From NCBI GenBank assembly GCA_965112735.1, contig OZ218959.1:186001-250000 (forward strand): 64,000 bases of DNA, given 5' to 3'. Positions 1 to 12,100 of the stretch are shown here, one piece after another (positions within the stretch are counted from its first letter, which is position 1; every line of letters begins with the position of its first letter). The stretch is from Phaeosaccion multiseriatum. Lineage: Eukaryota; Ochrophyta, other classes. The translations under genes and the position numbers were made by a program. The notes under the pieces are model-generated. The model had not been told where the DNA came from and searched no databases. It worked only from the letters and a program-made list of their open reading frames with translations.

Positions 1-12
1 TGTGTGTGTGTG

Positions 13-43
<31 letters not shown>
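1..43. repeat. (TG)n microsatellite at left edge
   Basis: Nearly pure TG dinucleotide repeat at the start of the window. It lies in the intron upstream of the first visible exon of the giant plus-strand gene, whose acceptor (cccctgcag) ends at 184. Confidence 0.9.
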
Positions 44-44
<1 letters not shown>

Positions 45-184
45 TTGCGTGTGCGTCTATCAGCGCCGATATGCCTCCATCCATCCCTATTGCCCGCAGC
101 CCCCCTCCTCTTTTCAGGCTGGCACTGCTCGACACTGACACCAGGCACTGCCCCCCCCATCTCCCCCTTCCCCTTCCCCTGCAG

Positions 185-3100
185 CTGGAGGCGGTGCTTC
201 CTGCCCGAGAGATGTCTGCAGCGCTTGCACAAACGCTGGAAGAGGCGCTGGCTCTTTCTGCCTCTACCCAGGGGGGGGCCATCCAGGGGCCCAATCAGAT
301 GCCCCATCAGATTCACCAGCAGCAGCCGCCCAATGCTGCTTGGCCTGCCCAAGAGGGAGAGGAGTCCTTGGCAGGAGGACCAGTTGGTGATACGGCAACA
401 GTACCTAGTGTCAGTTCCTGTCGGGCGCCTCTGCGAGTGCATGTGTCTTGGCTCAAGGCGGGGCACGACCTCAGTCTAGAGCGGCCCGCAGCAGTGCTCA
501 GCTTCCTCCACAGGGCTCTTGCAGCTGTAGCACCAACCGCTGTACCCAGAGGGGGAGAGACAGAGCTTGTCCAAGCGGAGGGGCGGCGGGCAGAGAGGGA
601 GGGTGGAGGTGGTGATGGTGATGGTGATGGTGAGGGTGATGGTGAGGGTGAGGATGAGGCTTCCGGGGGGAGAGGTGCTACGGACAGTGCCAGTGCTATG
701 GACAGTGCCAGTGCTATGGACAGTGCCAGTGCTGTGGATAGTGCCAGCGCTATGGACAGTGCCAGTGCTATGGGCAGTGTCAGTGCTATGGACAGTGCCA
801 GTGCTGTGGGCAGCCGCGAGGGGGGGGCTGCAAGGCGCGCAAATGATGGGCAGCAGCAGCAGCAACAGCAGCAGCAGGGCACCCGCCGAGAGCATCAACA
901 AGAAGGGCAAGAGCAACAAGGAGGGCAAGAGCAACAAGGAGGGCAAGGAGAAGTGCAAGAGGGCCAAGCGCTGACAGACGAGGAGCAAGGGGCAGGTATT
1001 GGCAGCAGCAGCAGCCGCAGCAGCAAGGGGAGGGGGTCTGTGGAGCCAGGCCGTAGGGCCGTCTGCGAGGAAGAAGGGGAGGAGCAGGAGGGGGAGGAGA
1101 AGAACGGGCAAGGAAGAGGGGGAGGAGGAGAAGGAGAAGAAGGAGATGGAGCACGGAGCGGAGGGCCGAATGAACAATCGCAGACCAAGGGCAGGGGTGT
1201 CAAGGGGGCCGGGGAGGATGCAGAGAGAGGGGAGAGAGGGGGGGGCGAAGCACTCGGCGAAAGAGCAGCATCATGAGTCCAGCGGTGATGAATGAGTTCC
1301 ACACGCTGCTGGAGAGGGTGAGTGGGAAGGACGTTGGGGACAGCAAGGATGCGGTGCGCAGGCAGAGCCGGCTATTGAGCGGCCAGGGAGGGGGGGGGGG
1401 AGGGGGGGAGGGAGAGGGGGAGGGAGGGGGGCACTCCTTCGCGGCCATGCAAGAACGGATGTTGGACCTGGATACACTGGGCTTGTGCAAGTACAGCTAC
1501 CAAGTCATCAAAGGTGAGGGGGTGAGGGAGCTCTAGTAAGTCATCAAGGGCGAGGGGGCGAGGTTCGGATAGCTCTACTAAGTCATTTAAAGGGGAGGGT
1601 TAGGTCAGAAGTCAGCAGAATAAGTCAAAAGTGCTCAAGCCATCCCTTGGGTAGCGCACTGCCCATACACCCACCGCTATCCACTGGCATCCACTGCCAT
1701 CCACTGCCATCTCTCCACCCACCCTTCTAACCCTGTGCGCTTTCTCTCTCTGTGGCCCATTTGCTGCTCCTAACACATCGAGCAACCCTTCACCCTTGAC
1801 CTTAACTCTAAACCCTTTGGGTTGGACAACCGCCCTAACGCTAACCCCTAGCGCCTGAACTTAACGAAATGTACCCTCAACGGGTAGAGCAAGCATTAAC
1901 ATAGAACTGCCCTCCCTAGCGTAGAGCAAGCATTAACGCAAAGCAACCCTCTCTAACATACACCACAACAACCCCCCTAACTTAACTTAACGTACCCTCC
2001 TAACGTAGAACAAACTTGACTCAGCTTCCCCCCCCAACGTACCCCTGACGTACTCCTAACGTACCCTTAACGTACCCTTAACGTACAGGCATGTGGCAGT
2101 GGCGATTGATGGCGGTGGAGGCCTCCAAAATGCTCACAGAGGCGCGCAAGAGGGAGGCAAGTTGGTGCTCTGCAGCGGAGGAAGACCATCTGTGACGTGT
2201 GACGTGGGACGTGTGATGCTTTGTCTCTTCGGCCTGTGTTTGCATGCCCCTCTCTGTGTTTGCGTCTGTCCCACCATCTCTCTGTCCCACCATCTCTCTG
2301 TCCCACCATCTCTCTGTCCCACCATCTCTCTGTCCCACCATCTCTCTGTCCCACCATCTCTCTGTCCCACCATCTCTCTGTCCCACCATCTCTCTGTCCC
2401 ACCATCTCTCTCTGTCCCACCATCTCTCTGTCCCACCATCTCTCTCTGTCCCACCATCTCTCTGTCCCACCATCTCTCTCTGTCCCACCATCTCTCTGTC
2501 CCACCATCTCTCTGTCCCACCATCTCTCTGTCCCACCATCTCTCTCTGTCCCACCATCTCTCTGTCCCACCATCTCTCTCTGTCCCACCATCTCTCTGTC
2601 CCACCATCTCTCTCTGTCCCACCATCTCTCTGTCCCACCATTTCTCTGTCCCACCATCTCTCTGTCCCACCATCTCTCTCTGTCCCACCATCTCTCTGTC
2701 CCACCATCTCTCTGTCCCACCATTTCTCTGTCCCACCATCTCTCTCTGTCCCACCATCTCTCTGTCCCACCATCTCTCTGTCCCACCATCTCTCTGTCCC
2801 ACCATCTCTCTGTCCCACCATCTCTCTGTCCCACCATCTCTCTGTCCCACCATCTCTCTGCCCCACCATCTCTCTCTGTCCCACCATCTCTCTGTCCCAC
2901 CATCTCTCTGTCCCACCATCTCTCTCTGTCCCACCATCTCTCTCTGTCCCACCATCTCTCTGTCCCACCATCTCTCTGTCCCACCATCTCTCTGTCCCAC
3001 CATCTCTCTGTCCCACCATCTCTCTGTCCCACCATCTCTCTGTCCCACCATCTCTCTCTGTCCCACCATCTCTCTGTCCCACCATCTCTCTCTGTCCCAC

Positions 3101-6100
3101 CATCTCTCTGTCCCACCATCTCTCTCTGTCCCACCATCTCTCTGTCCCACCATCTCTCTGTCCCACCATCTCTCTGTCCCACCATCTCTCTCTGTCCCAC
3201 CATCTCTCTGTCCCACCATCTCTCTCTGTCCCACCATCTCTCTGTCCCACCATCTCTCTGTCCCACCATCTCTCTGTCCCACCATCTCTCTGTCCCACCA
3301 TCTCTCTGTCCCACCATCTCTCTCTGTCCCACCATCTCTCTGTCCCACCATCTCTCTGTCCCACCATCTCTCTGTCCCACCATCTCTCTGTCCCACCATC
3401 TCTCTCTGTCCCACCATCTCTCTGTCCCACCATCTCTCTGTCCCACCATCTCTCTGTCCCACCATCTCTCTGTCCCACCATCTCTCTGTCCCACCATCTC
3501 TCTGTCCCACCATCTCTCTGTCCCACCATCTCTCTGTCCCACCATCTCTCTGTCCCACCATCTCTCTCTGTCCCACCATCTCTCTGTCCCACCATCTCTC
3601 TGTCCCACCATCTCTCTCTGTCCCACCATCTCTCTCTGTCCCACCATCTCTCTGTCCCACCATCTCTCTGTCCCACCATCTCTCTCTGTCCCACCATCTC
3701 TCTGTCCCACCATCTCTCTCTGTCCCACCATCTCTCTGTCCCACCATCTCTCTGTCCCACCATCTCTCTCTGTCCCACCATCTCTCTGTCCCACCATCTC
3801 TCTGTCCCACCATCTCTCTGTCCCACCATCTCTCTGTCCCACCATCTCTCCGTCCCACCATCTCTCTGTCCCACCATCTCTCTCTGTCCCACCATCTCTC
3901 TCTGTCCCACCATCTCTCTGTCCCACCATCTCTCTCTGTCCCACCATCTCTCTGTCCCACCATCTCTCTGTCCCACCATCTCTCCGTCCCACCATCTCTC
4001 CGTCCCACCATCTCTCTGTCCCACCATCTCTCTCTGTCCCACCATCTCTCTGTCCCACCATCTCTCTGTCCCACCATCTCTCTCTGTCCCACCATCTCTC
4101 TGTCCCACCATCTCTCTGTCCCACCATCTCTCTGTCCCACCATCTCTCTCTGTCCCACCATCTCTCTCTGTCCCACCATCTCTCTGTCCCACCATCTCTG
4201 TCCCACCATCTCTCTCTGTCCCACCATCTCTCTGTCCCACCATCTCTCTCTGTCCCACCATCTCTCTCTGTCCCACCATCTCTCTGTCCCACCATCTCTC
4301 TGTCCCACCATCTCTCTCTGTCCCACCATCTCTCTCTGTCCCACCATCTCTCTCTGCCTCGCACTCTCTCCCCACTCGGTTCTCTCCCTTCCTTAACCCC
4401 CCCCGGTCTCTGTCCTCCCTCTCTGTCCTGACGCTGTGTGTGTCACAGGACTACTTGAAGGACCAACTCTCTTCCGAGCGTCGCCAGTTGAGGTATATCA
4501 CGCGCACTCTAGAAAGGGCCGTTGGGAGAGTCAAGCAGCACGAGGAGGAGGAGGGGGAGCCTGCGGGAGATACTGCAGTTGGTGGTACAGCAGTTGGTGG
4601 TACAGCAGTTGGTGGTACAGCAGCCCAGCAGCAGCCGCAGGAGTTGGTGAGATCGCCACAGTTGGCGAAGCAGCAGGAGGAGGAGGAGCTACTCCGAGTG
4701 GAAGGGGAGAAGCGGCGGCGAGCGGCGCATGAAGGGGCTATGCTGCAGGTGCGGTAGCGGTCAGAGGAGTCTCAACCACTCACTCACTCACTCACTCACT
4801 CACTCACTCACTCACTCACTCACTCACTCACTCTACGTTCCACTCAACTCACCCTGCGAATCTCACTCACTCACCAACTCACTCATTCACTCCGAATGTC
4901 ACTCCCCGTATGCCCAACAGGTGAAGTATCTGTCCGAGGAGCTTGTGCGCGTCCAGCTGCGCATGCAGAGCCGCTTTGAGGGCGTGCGACACATGAGGGG
5001 CCTCTCCGCCGTGTACCTCGCCCGCAGAGATCGGCTCCTGGAGGTGAGGCAAGGAAGGAAAGAAGGAAGGAAGGAAGGAAGGAAGGAAGGAAAGAAGGAA
5101 AGAAGGAAAGAAGGAAAGAAGGAAGGAAGGAAGGAAGGAAAGAAGGAAGGAAGGAAGGAAGGAAGGAAGGAAGGAAAGAAGGAAGGAAGGAAGAAAGGAA
5201 GGAAGGAAGGAAGGAAGGAAGGAAGGAAGGAAGGAAGCAAGCAAGCAAGCAAGGAAGGAAGGAAGGAAGGAAGGAAGGAAGGAAGAATGAAGGAAGCAAC
5301 GAAGGAAGGAAGGCAGCAGATGACAGGCACTTCACCATGGGGCAAGACAAAAGTCCTTCTGACCATCGATTGCCATCCCCCCCCCCACCTGTCTGCTGCC
5401 ATCCCTCTGGTCCATTCATCTGCTGCCATGCCCCCACCCCCCCCGCAGGAGACGGAGCACCGCATCCACGACACGGAGGTGGTGGTGGGGCAGATTCAGT
5501 TCATTTACGATAGTCTTCGCAAGCACCTCACCCTCCTCGGCGTGCAAAGGTCCGTCTGCTGCCTGCCGTCCGTCTGCGACCTTCCATCCATCTGCTGCCT
5601 TCCGTCCATCTGCTGCCTTCCATCCGTCTGCTGCCTTCCATCCGTCTGCTGCCTTCCACCCATCTGCTGCCTTCCATCCATCTGCGACTTTCCATCCATC
5701 TGCTGCCTTCCATCCATCTGCTGCCTTCCACTCATCTGCTGCCTTCCATCCATCTGCTGCCTTCCACCCATCTGCTGCCTTCCACCCGTCTGCTGCCTTC
5801 CATCCATCTGCTGCCTTCCACTCATCTGCTGCCTTCCATCCATCTGCTGCCTTCCATCCGTCTCTTGCTCTTCTTACTCCGCCACTCTGCTGTCATCTGC
5901 TGCCATCCCCTTCAGACAAGTGTATATTCGTAACAAGCTGAAGCAGGAGCAGCTCACTGCCTACCTCCGCCACCGCCTTGCTGAGGTCAAGGCCGAGCTC
6001 AGCCGCATAGAGCCCCTCAAGGACGAGTGGGTTAACACCAGGTACTTGCTTGCTTGCTTGCCTTGGGTGTTTGGTTATTGGGGGGGGGGGGGGCGCAAGG

Positions 6101-9100
6101 GCCCGACAAGGCCCAAGCCAATGCAATGCATGACTCTCCTCCCCTGCCCTCCCCTGCCCTCCCCTGCCCTCCCCTGCCCTCCCCTGCCCTCCCCTGCCCT
6201 CCCCTGCCCTCCCCTGCCCTCCCCAGTGTGTGGCAGCCCGAGACTCTTCAGCGCGTGCGGACCGTTGACTTACGAGATCGGCTCACCACAGACCTTGGGA
6301 AGCTCAAAGCACGCATCGAGGACAAGCAGGGGGAGCTCAGCTTCGGGCAGGTGGGCGTTGTGTTGCAGTCATCAGTTGCCATCCATCCTTCCGTCTGCTG
6401 CCTTCCATACTTCCGGCTGCTACCTTCCTTCCTTCCCTGCTGCATGTCTGCCTGTCTGTCTGCCTGCCTGCCTATGTTCCTTCCTTCATTCCGTCTGCTG
6501 CGCACCTTCCTTCCTTCCTTCCTTCCTTGCTTGCTTCCGTCTGCCGCATTCCTTCCCTCCCTCCCCTCCGTCCACTAACCCCCCTTTGCCCCTGCGCCCC
6601 CGTCTCCCACCCGCCCCTGCCCCTCTTCTTCTTCTTCTTCTTCTTCTTCTTACGTTACAGTCCGTGCTTGAGGACGCGGACCGTAAGTGCGCTGCCGTGG
6701 TGCACTCCGCAGAGGCCATTGGACAGGTACTGCACTCACACTGACACTCAAACTGGCGCTCAAATGGAAACTGTAACACTCACACTGGCACTGAAACTGG
6801 CACATCTGAGACCGGCACTGGTACTGAATTCGATTCTCCTCTCGCTAACACACCTGCCCCGTGTGTGTGTGTGTGTGCGGTGTGTGTGTGCGTGTGCGTA
6901 TGTATGTACGTCTGTGTGTGTGTGCGTGGGTGGACGTGTGTGCGTGCGTCCTCACTAGGTACTGGCGGTGCTGCAGACGGCCTTTGACAAGAGCAAGGGA
7001 GTGGACATCGACAAAGAGGCTGACGCCCAGCTCAGGAGGGAAGAGGCAGCAGCCAAGGTAAGGAGAAGGGAGGGAGGGAGGGAGGGAGGGAGGGAGGGAG
7101 CGAGGGAGGGAGGGAGGGAGGGAGGGAGGGAGGGAGGGAGGGAGGGAGGGAGGGAGGGAGGGAGGGAGGGAGGGAGGGAGGGAGGGAGGGAGGGAGGGAG
7201 GGAGGGAGGGAGGGAGGGAGGGAGGGAGGGAGGGAGGGAGGGAGGGAGGGAGGGAGGGAGGGAGGGAGGGAGGGAGGGAGGGAGGGAGGGAGGGAGGGAG
7301 GGAGGGAGGGAGGGAGGGAGGGAGGGAGGGAGGGAGGGAGGGAGGGAGGGAGGGAGGGAGGGAGGGAGGGAGGGAGGGAGGGAGGGAGGGAGGGGGGGGG
7401 GGGGGATTGCGTCCAAAGGGTTCAGTTATCTCAGCTCGGTAAGCACTCATCTCCTCACTGCCATATGATGGCCACCACTGACTCACTGACATATGGTGGC
7501 CACCACTGACTCACTCGAACGCATCATCATCAGGCGCTCGATGTCCGGCTCCACGCCATGGGGGCCGACAAGAAGAAGCACAAGGCCAAGGCCGAGGAGG
7601 AGAGGAGGGAGGCGGAGGAGAGGGCCGGGGCAGGGGGCGTGAAGGCCCATCACGCCACGGCTGTGGACCCCCACACACAGCCAATCGACCACTCTAGGGC
7701 GGAGCAGATTCGCCTCAAGCCGCACGACGTTCGTAGTCAGGACGAGAAGAGATGGGTGGCGCTAGATGTGCAGGTGCGTGGGGGGGTGGTAATGGATGGC
7801 AGTGGATGGCAGTGGGTGGGACAATCTTTGACTGACTTTGGCCTCATCAGCATCACCCCACTAACTGCTCTCTCATTGACTTCCTGCCGCACCATTGACT
7901 TATGCCCGTTGCACCAGATCCACCCCAAACTGTACTGGCACGTGCGCAAAGACGAAGCGGAGGAGATGCGCTGGGACCCCTGCTACTACACAAATGTACG
8001 AAGCGTACGAAGCGCTATTAGCAACTCATTAGAAGCGAATTGAATCAACTAGGTGTCGATATCAGGTGTCCATTCGACACGAGCTGTCGATTCGACATGA
8101 GGTAGCGGCACCGCAAGGAGCAGGACAGCTGCAGCACACCTCACGCCCTCCCTCGGCAGTCCCCTGACGCCCCCCCCCCTCAATCCCCCCTCGTCTCCCC
8201 GTCCACTGCCATCCCCCCCCCCTGCCCGCAGCTCGACGGTGCGGCGATTCGGCGTCTGCTTAGGCTGCCATCAGCCATCCAACTGGCACTTCCCTTCCTT
8301 CACACACCGGAGGAGGTCAATGCGCACCGCCTACTTAATGACATGAGCAGAGAGAAGGGCGCAGACCACTTTAGGAGGATCGATAGGGCCTCGCAGAACA
8401 GCGCCTTGGTGCTGCAGGGTGAGTGGCTGGTTGGTTGGTTGGTTGGTTGGTTGGTTTGTTGGTTTGTTAGCTGGCTGGCTGGCTGACTGGCTGACTGACT
8501 GGCTGCATTTCTTCCATTCTTCCTTCCCTCCTCCCTCCTTCCCCCCTCTCTCCCTCCCTCCCTTCCTTGCTTCCTTCCTTTCTTCCTTCCTTCCTTTCTT
8601 TCTTTCTTCCTGTCTTCCGTCTTTCTTCCTCCCTTCCTCCCTTACTTCCATCCTTCCATCCTTCCCTCCCTCCCTCCCTTCCTTCCTTCCTTCCTTCCTC
8701 CCTCTCTTCTTCGTTCCTTCCTGCCTACCCCAATACCCCCTCCCCCCCCCCCGCTCCGTCATAGCAGCTGGACCCTCCCCCAGCACCGGCGGCACCGGCG
8801 GCGCACGAAGCAATGAGTCCGTCTTGTCTCTGCAGTCTCGACAGGGCGTGAGCGCCTCTGTGAGTCCCTCTGTCGCCGGCCACGACGATCATGGACACTC
8901 GCTGCAGGAGGTATGGAAGTGCGTGCGTGCGTGCGTGCGTGTGTACGTGTGCGTGCGTCCATCCAGCTCATCCGCGCCACTCTGAAGGAGGGAGGGCATC
9001 CGGGGATACGTGTGTGTGTCTTTTTCCTCTCTTTCCTCTTTCCCTCCCCCCCTCCTCTCCTTTCCTCCCCTTCCTCTCTTTCCCTCCCCCCCTCCTCTCC

Positions 9101-12100
9101 TCTCCTCTCTCCACCTCCCCTTCCCTCCCCCTCTTCCCCCTCCCCCCCCCCCCACCCCCTCCTCACCCCTCTCTCCTCCCCAAATCCTGCCTCCTTCTCC
9201 TTCCATGCCCCCCCCCCCCCCCGCGCCTTGGTCAGGCCATGACCCTGCTGGCCAAGTCCCTCTGCCCCGAAGCGGATGCCTCTCTTGTGGAGCATCTGCT
9301 TGAAGCCAACGCCTTGAGGCAGAGGGAGGGGTGCGCCGCGATGCTCAAGGCAGAGGGGGAGCGGGAGAGAGAGGAGGCCGTGTGGCAGGCCGTCGGACAG
9401 GTACGTACGTACGTACGTACGTGCGTACGTGCGTACGTGCGTACTTCTATCCGCCCTTATGCCTCTATCTCTATCTGTCTATCTGTCAATCTACCTGTCT
9501 ATGTGTTGCCTATGTGCCTGCCCACTTGTGTGCTTCTCTGCCTCTAATCTTCCCTCCCATATGCCTCTAATCTTCCTTCCCATATGCCTCTAATCTGCCC
9601 TCCCATATGCCTCTAATCTGCCCTCCCATATGCCTCTAATCTGCTCTCCCATGTGCCTCTACTTTTCTCCATACGTACCCGTTAGGTGCTGTACCCGGAC
9701 CTCTTCTCTCCTGTTGACTTACGAGCAGCACGGGTTTGTGCAGCGCAGCACAGGGACGAGGATAGAGAGACGGACTTGCTTCGACGGGGGGAGGGGCAAG
9801 GCTTCCACGAGTGGGTGAAGCACGAGGAGGAGGAGGGGCCCAGGAGAGCGCAGCTCAAGCAAATCATCGAGGAGGTGAGGCACGCGGGGGGGGGGGGGGG
9901 GAGGGAGGGAGGGAGGGAGGGAGGGAGGGAGGGAGGAGTGCCCAGGGGTTCCTCCCATCCATTCATTCTTTCGCGCATCGATATGTAAAGTCGAGCGCCG
10001 ATAAACAAAGTCAAGCCCCACGCGCCCTTCTCCTGTTGAGCTGAGCAGTACCGTACCACCATCTGCTCTACCGCCAACTGCTGTATCAAGTGCGTTTGTC
10101 CCTTCTCCTCCTCCTCTCCTTCTTCACCCTCCTCCCCATCCTCCTCGTGCCCCTTCTTCTCCCTCCCATCTTCCTCCTCCTCCTCCTCTCTCGCCAGATC
10201 CACCGCCGCTACGACGCCTCCTCCCTCCTCCGCTTCGCCCTGCAACTGCACGACGAGATCCTCGAGAGGGACATTCGCCAAGTGAGGGAGGACAAGCGGG
10301 CCAGGGAGGCTGAGATTAGGGCAGAGGAGGACCAAGAGGCGGAGGCGAGGAAGAGGAAGTTCCGCAGTCGAGGAGAGACCCTGAAGAGGCGGTGGGGGGA
10401 GGGGGGGAAGGAGGAGGAGCAGGAGGGGGAGGAGGAGGAGGAGGAGGAGGAGGAGGAGGAGGAGGAGGAGGAGGAGGAGGAGGAGGAGGAGGAGGAGGAG
10501 GAGGAGGAACTGGACGCTGTGGATACGCTGCTGCGGAGGGTGCTCCGTAGGTACTTTGTCAACACCTCACACACGGCACTGGGCCTGAGAATGATGGACA
10601 GCCTCCGGACCATGCAGGTGAGTAAGTCAGGGAGGAATTAGTAAGTCAGTGGGAGGCAGGTTGTATGTCAGTGGAAGGGAAGGGCGAGCTGTATGCTGCC
10701 ATCTATCCATCCATCCACTGCCTTCCGCTGGGGAGAGGAGCGGAGGGGCGGGGAGAGGAGAGCAGGTGCAATGGCGTTTCAGAACAGGCTTCCATATGCC
10801 TCCATAAGCCTCTTTTGCGTACCTCTTCGTATGCCTGCCCTGCGTGCCTTCATATGCCTCCATATGCCTCTTCTTGCGTGCCTTTTCCATATGCCTCCTC
10901 TGTATGCCTTCATATGCCTCCATATGCCTCTTCTTGTGTGCCTTTTCTATATGCCTCCTCTCCTCACTATGCCTTCATATGCCTCCATATGCCTCTTTTG
11001 CGTACCTCTTTATATGCGTCTCCTGCGTGCCTTCATATGCCTCCGTATGCCTCATCGCATGCCTCCTCTGTGTACCCATGTTCTCCCTCTCCGTTCCTCT
11101 CCGTTCCTCTCCATTCTTGTGCGCTACATGCGTGACATGGATAGAGTTCCATCCGAAGCATGTCCCAGCGGCGCGCCTTGGGCTTGTCTCTGAGGGACGA
11201 TGAGGACTGCCCCTGGACCAAGGGGCACAAGTCCAAGGCCAAATCACAGAGTGGAAACCAAAGCCAGCAGAGCCAGCAGAGCAGCAGTGAGAGCAGCATA
11301 CAGAGCAGTCGGAGCAGTCAGAGCAGTCAGAAGAGCGTACGCAAGAGCGACGGCAGCGGGGGAGAGCACACTGACATTCACAATGACACTCACACTGACA
11401 CTACTCAAACGGACACGGACACTGAGGAGGGAGGAGAAGGAGGAGGAGGTCTAGGCGAGGGAGGCGGGCAGCCACCACCGCAGCAGTTGGTGGTACGGCG
11501 ACCGCCTGAGGATCACGGGGCGCCGCGGTGAGTGAGTGGTAACACCAACTTCCATCTCTCTCCCTAAAGCCTCCTTCCTGCCTTGAGTGGTAGCGCCATG
11601 CTCCACCTACCTGTCAACCCATATGATGCCAGACGCCTCATTTCCTGCCTTCCCTTAAACCGGCCTGTGTGTGCGTGTGTATGTGCGTGTGTATGTGCGT
11701 GTGTGTGTGCGTGTGTGCCTGTGTGTGCGCGCGCGCGTGTGTGTGTTCCGTTGCCTCAGGCCCGTGTACGGACCCTTCTCTGCGGTGCACCCCGCCGCTC
11801 TGGGCCGCCTCAGCCAGCAGCAGCGCTTCATGCCCGTTTGCTCTTTCTCCATCCCCGGGAGGGCAAACAGCATCCCAGGGGGCCAAGGCTCGACGTCGGC
11901 CTTAGCTATACCCTCCGAGGCCTCGGCTCCGGAGGAGGAGGAGGAGGAGGAGGAGGAGGAGGGGGGGATGTCTTTGGCTGTCGGTTCTCAAGCTCCCCGA
12001 GGGGACACGCATGCTGCGGATGCTGCCTCTGTGGATGCTGCGCCTGCGGATGCTGCCTCTGTGGAGCTTGCCTCTGCCTCTGTGGAGCTTGCCTCTGCCT

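Larger units (their letters stand above)
185..8910 (+). other. Giant gene, exon group 1
   Basis: Exons: 185 to about 995, and about 1240-1521 (the junction between these two is unresolved, because the frame changes between 1000 and 1270); then 4449-4748, 4921-5043, 5449-5549, 5916-6041, 6227-6350, 6661-6726, 6959-7057, 7534-7773, 7918-7995, 8232-8418 and 8768-8910. The first exon is low complexity (Ser/Ala/Asp repeat, poly-Gln, Glu-rich). The exons from 4449 to 7057 encode a continuous heptad-like charged helix, for example [20 protein letters not shown]. Exon 4449-4748 carries three in-frame copies of a GCAGTTGGTGGTACA word. Donor 1522 (gtgagg) is preferred over 1514 because it keeps the frame into 4449. 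Confidence 0.7.

Noticed and set aside
1730-2090. Telomeric repeat tract
   Set aside because: The taaccct-like strings are irregular and interrupted; no uniform TTAGGG-type array exists, and the segment is inside an intron.
2067-4757. Six overlapping open frames of 736-837 codons on both strands
   Set aside because: They are the 16/18-bp CCACCATCTCTCTGTC minisatellite, which lacks stop codons in several frames; no real protein is encoded, and only the exon 4449-4748 at the end is genuine.
6845-7492. Minus-strand frames reading repeated PPSL
   Set aside because: Translation of the (GGGA)n array. The same artefact occurs at 18423-19104, 32022-32415 and 60523-61352.
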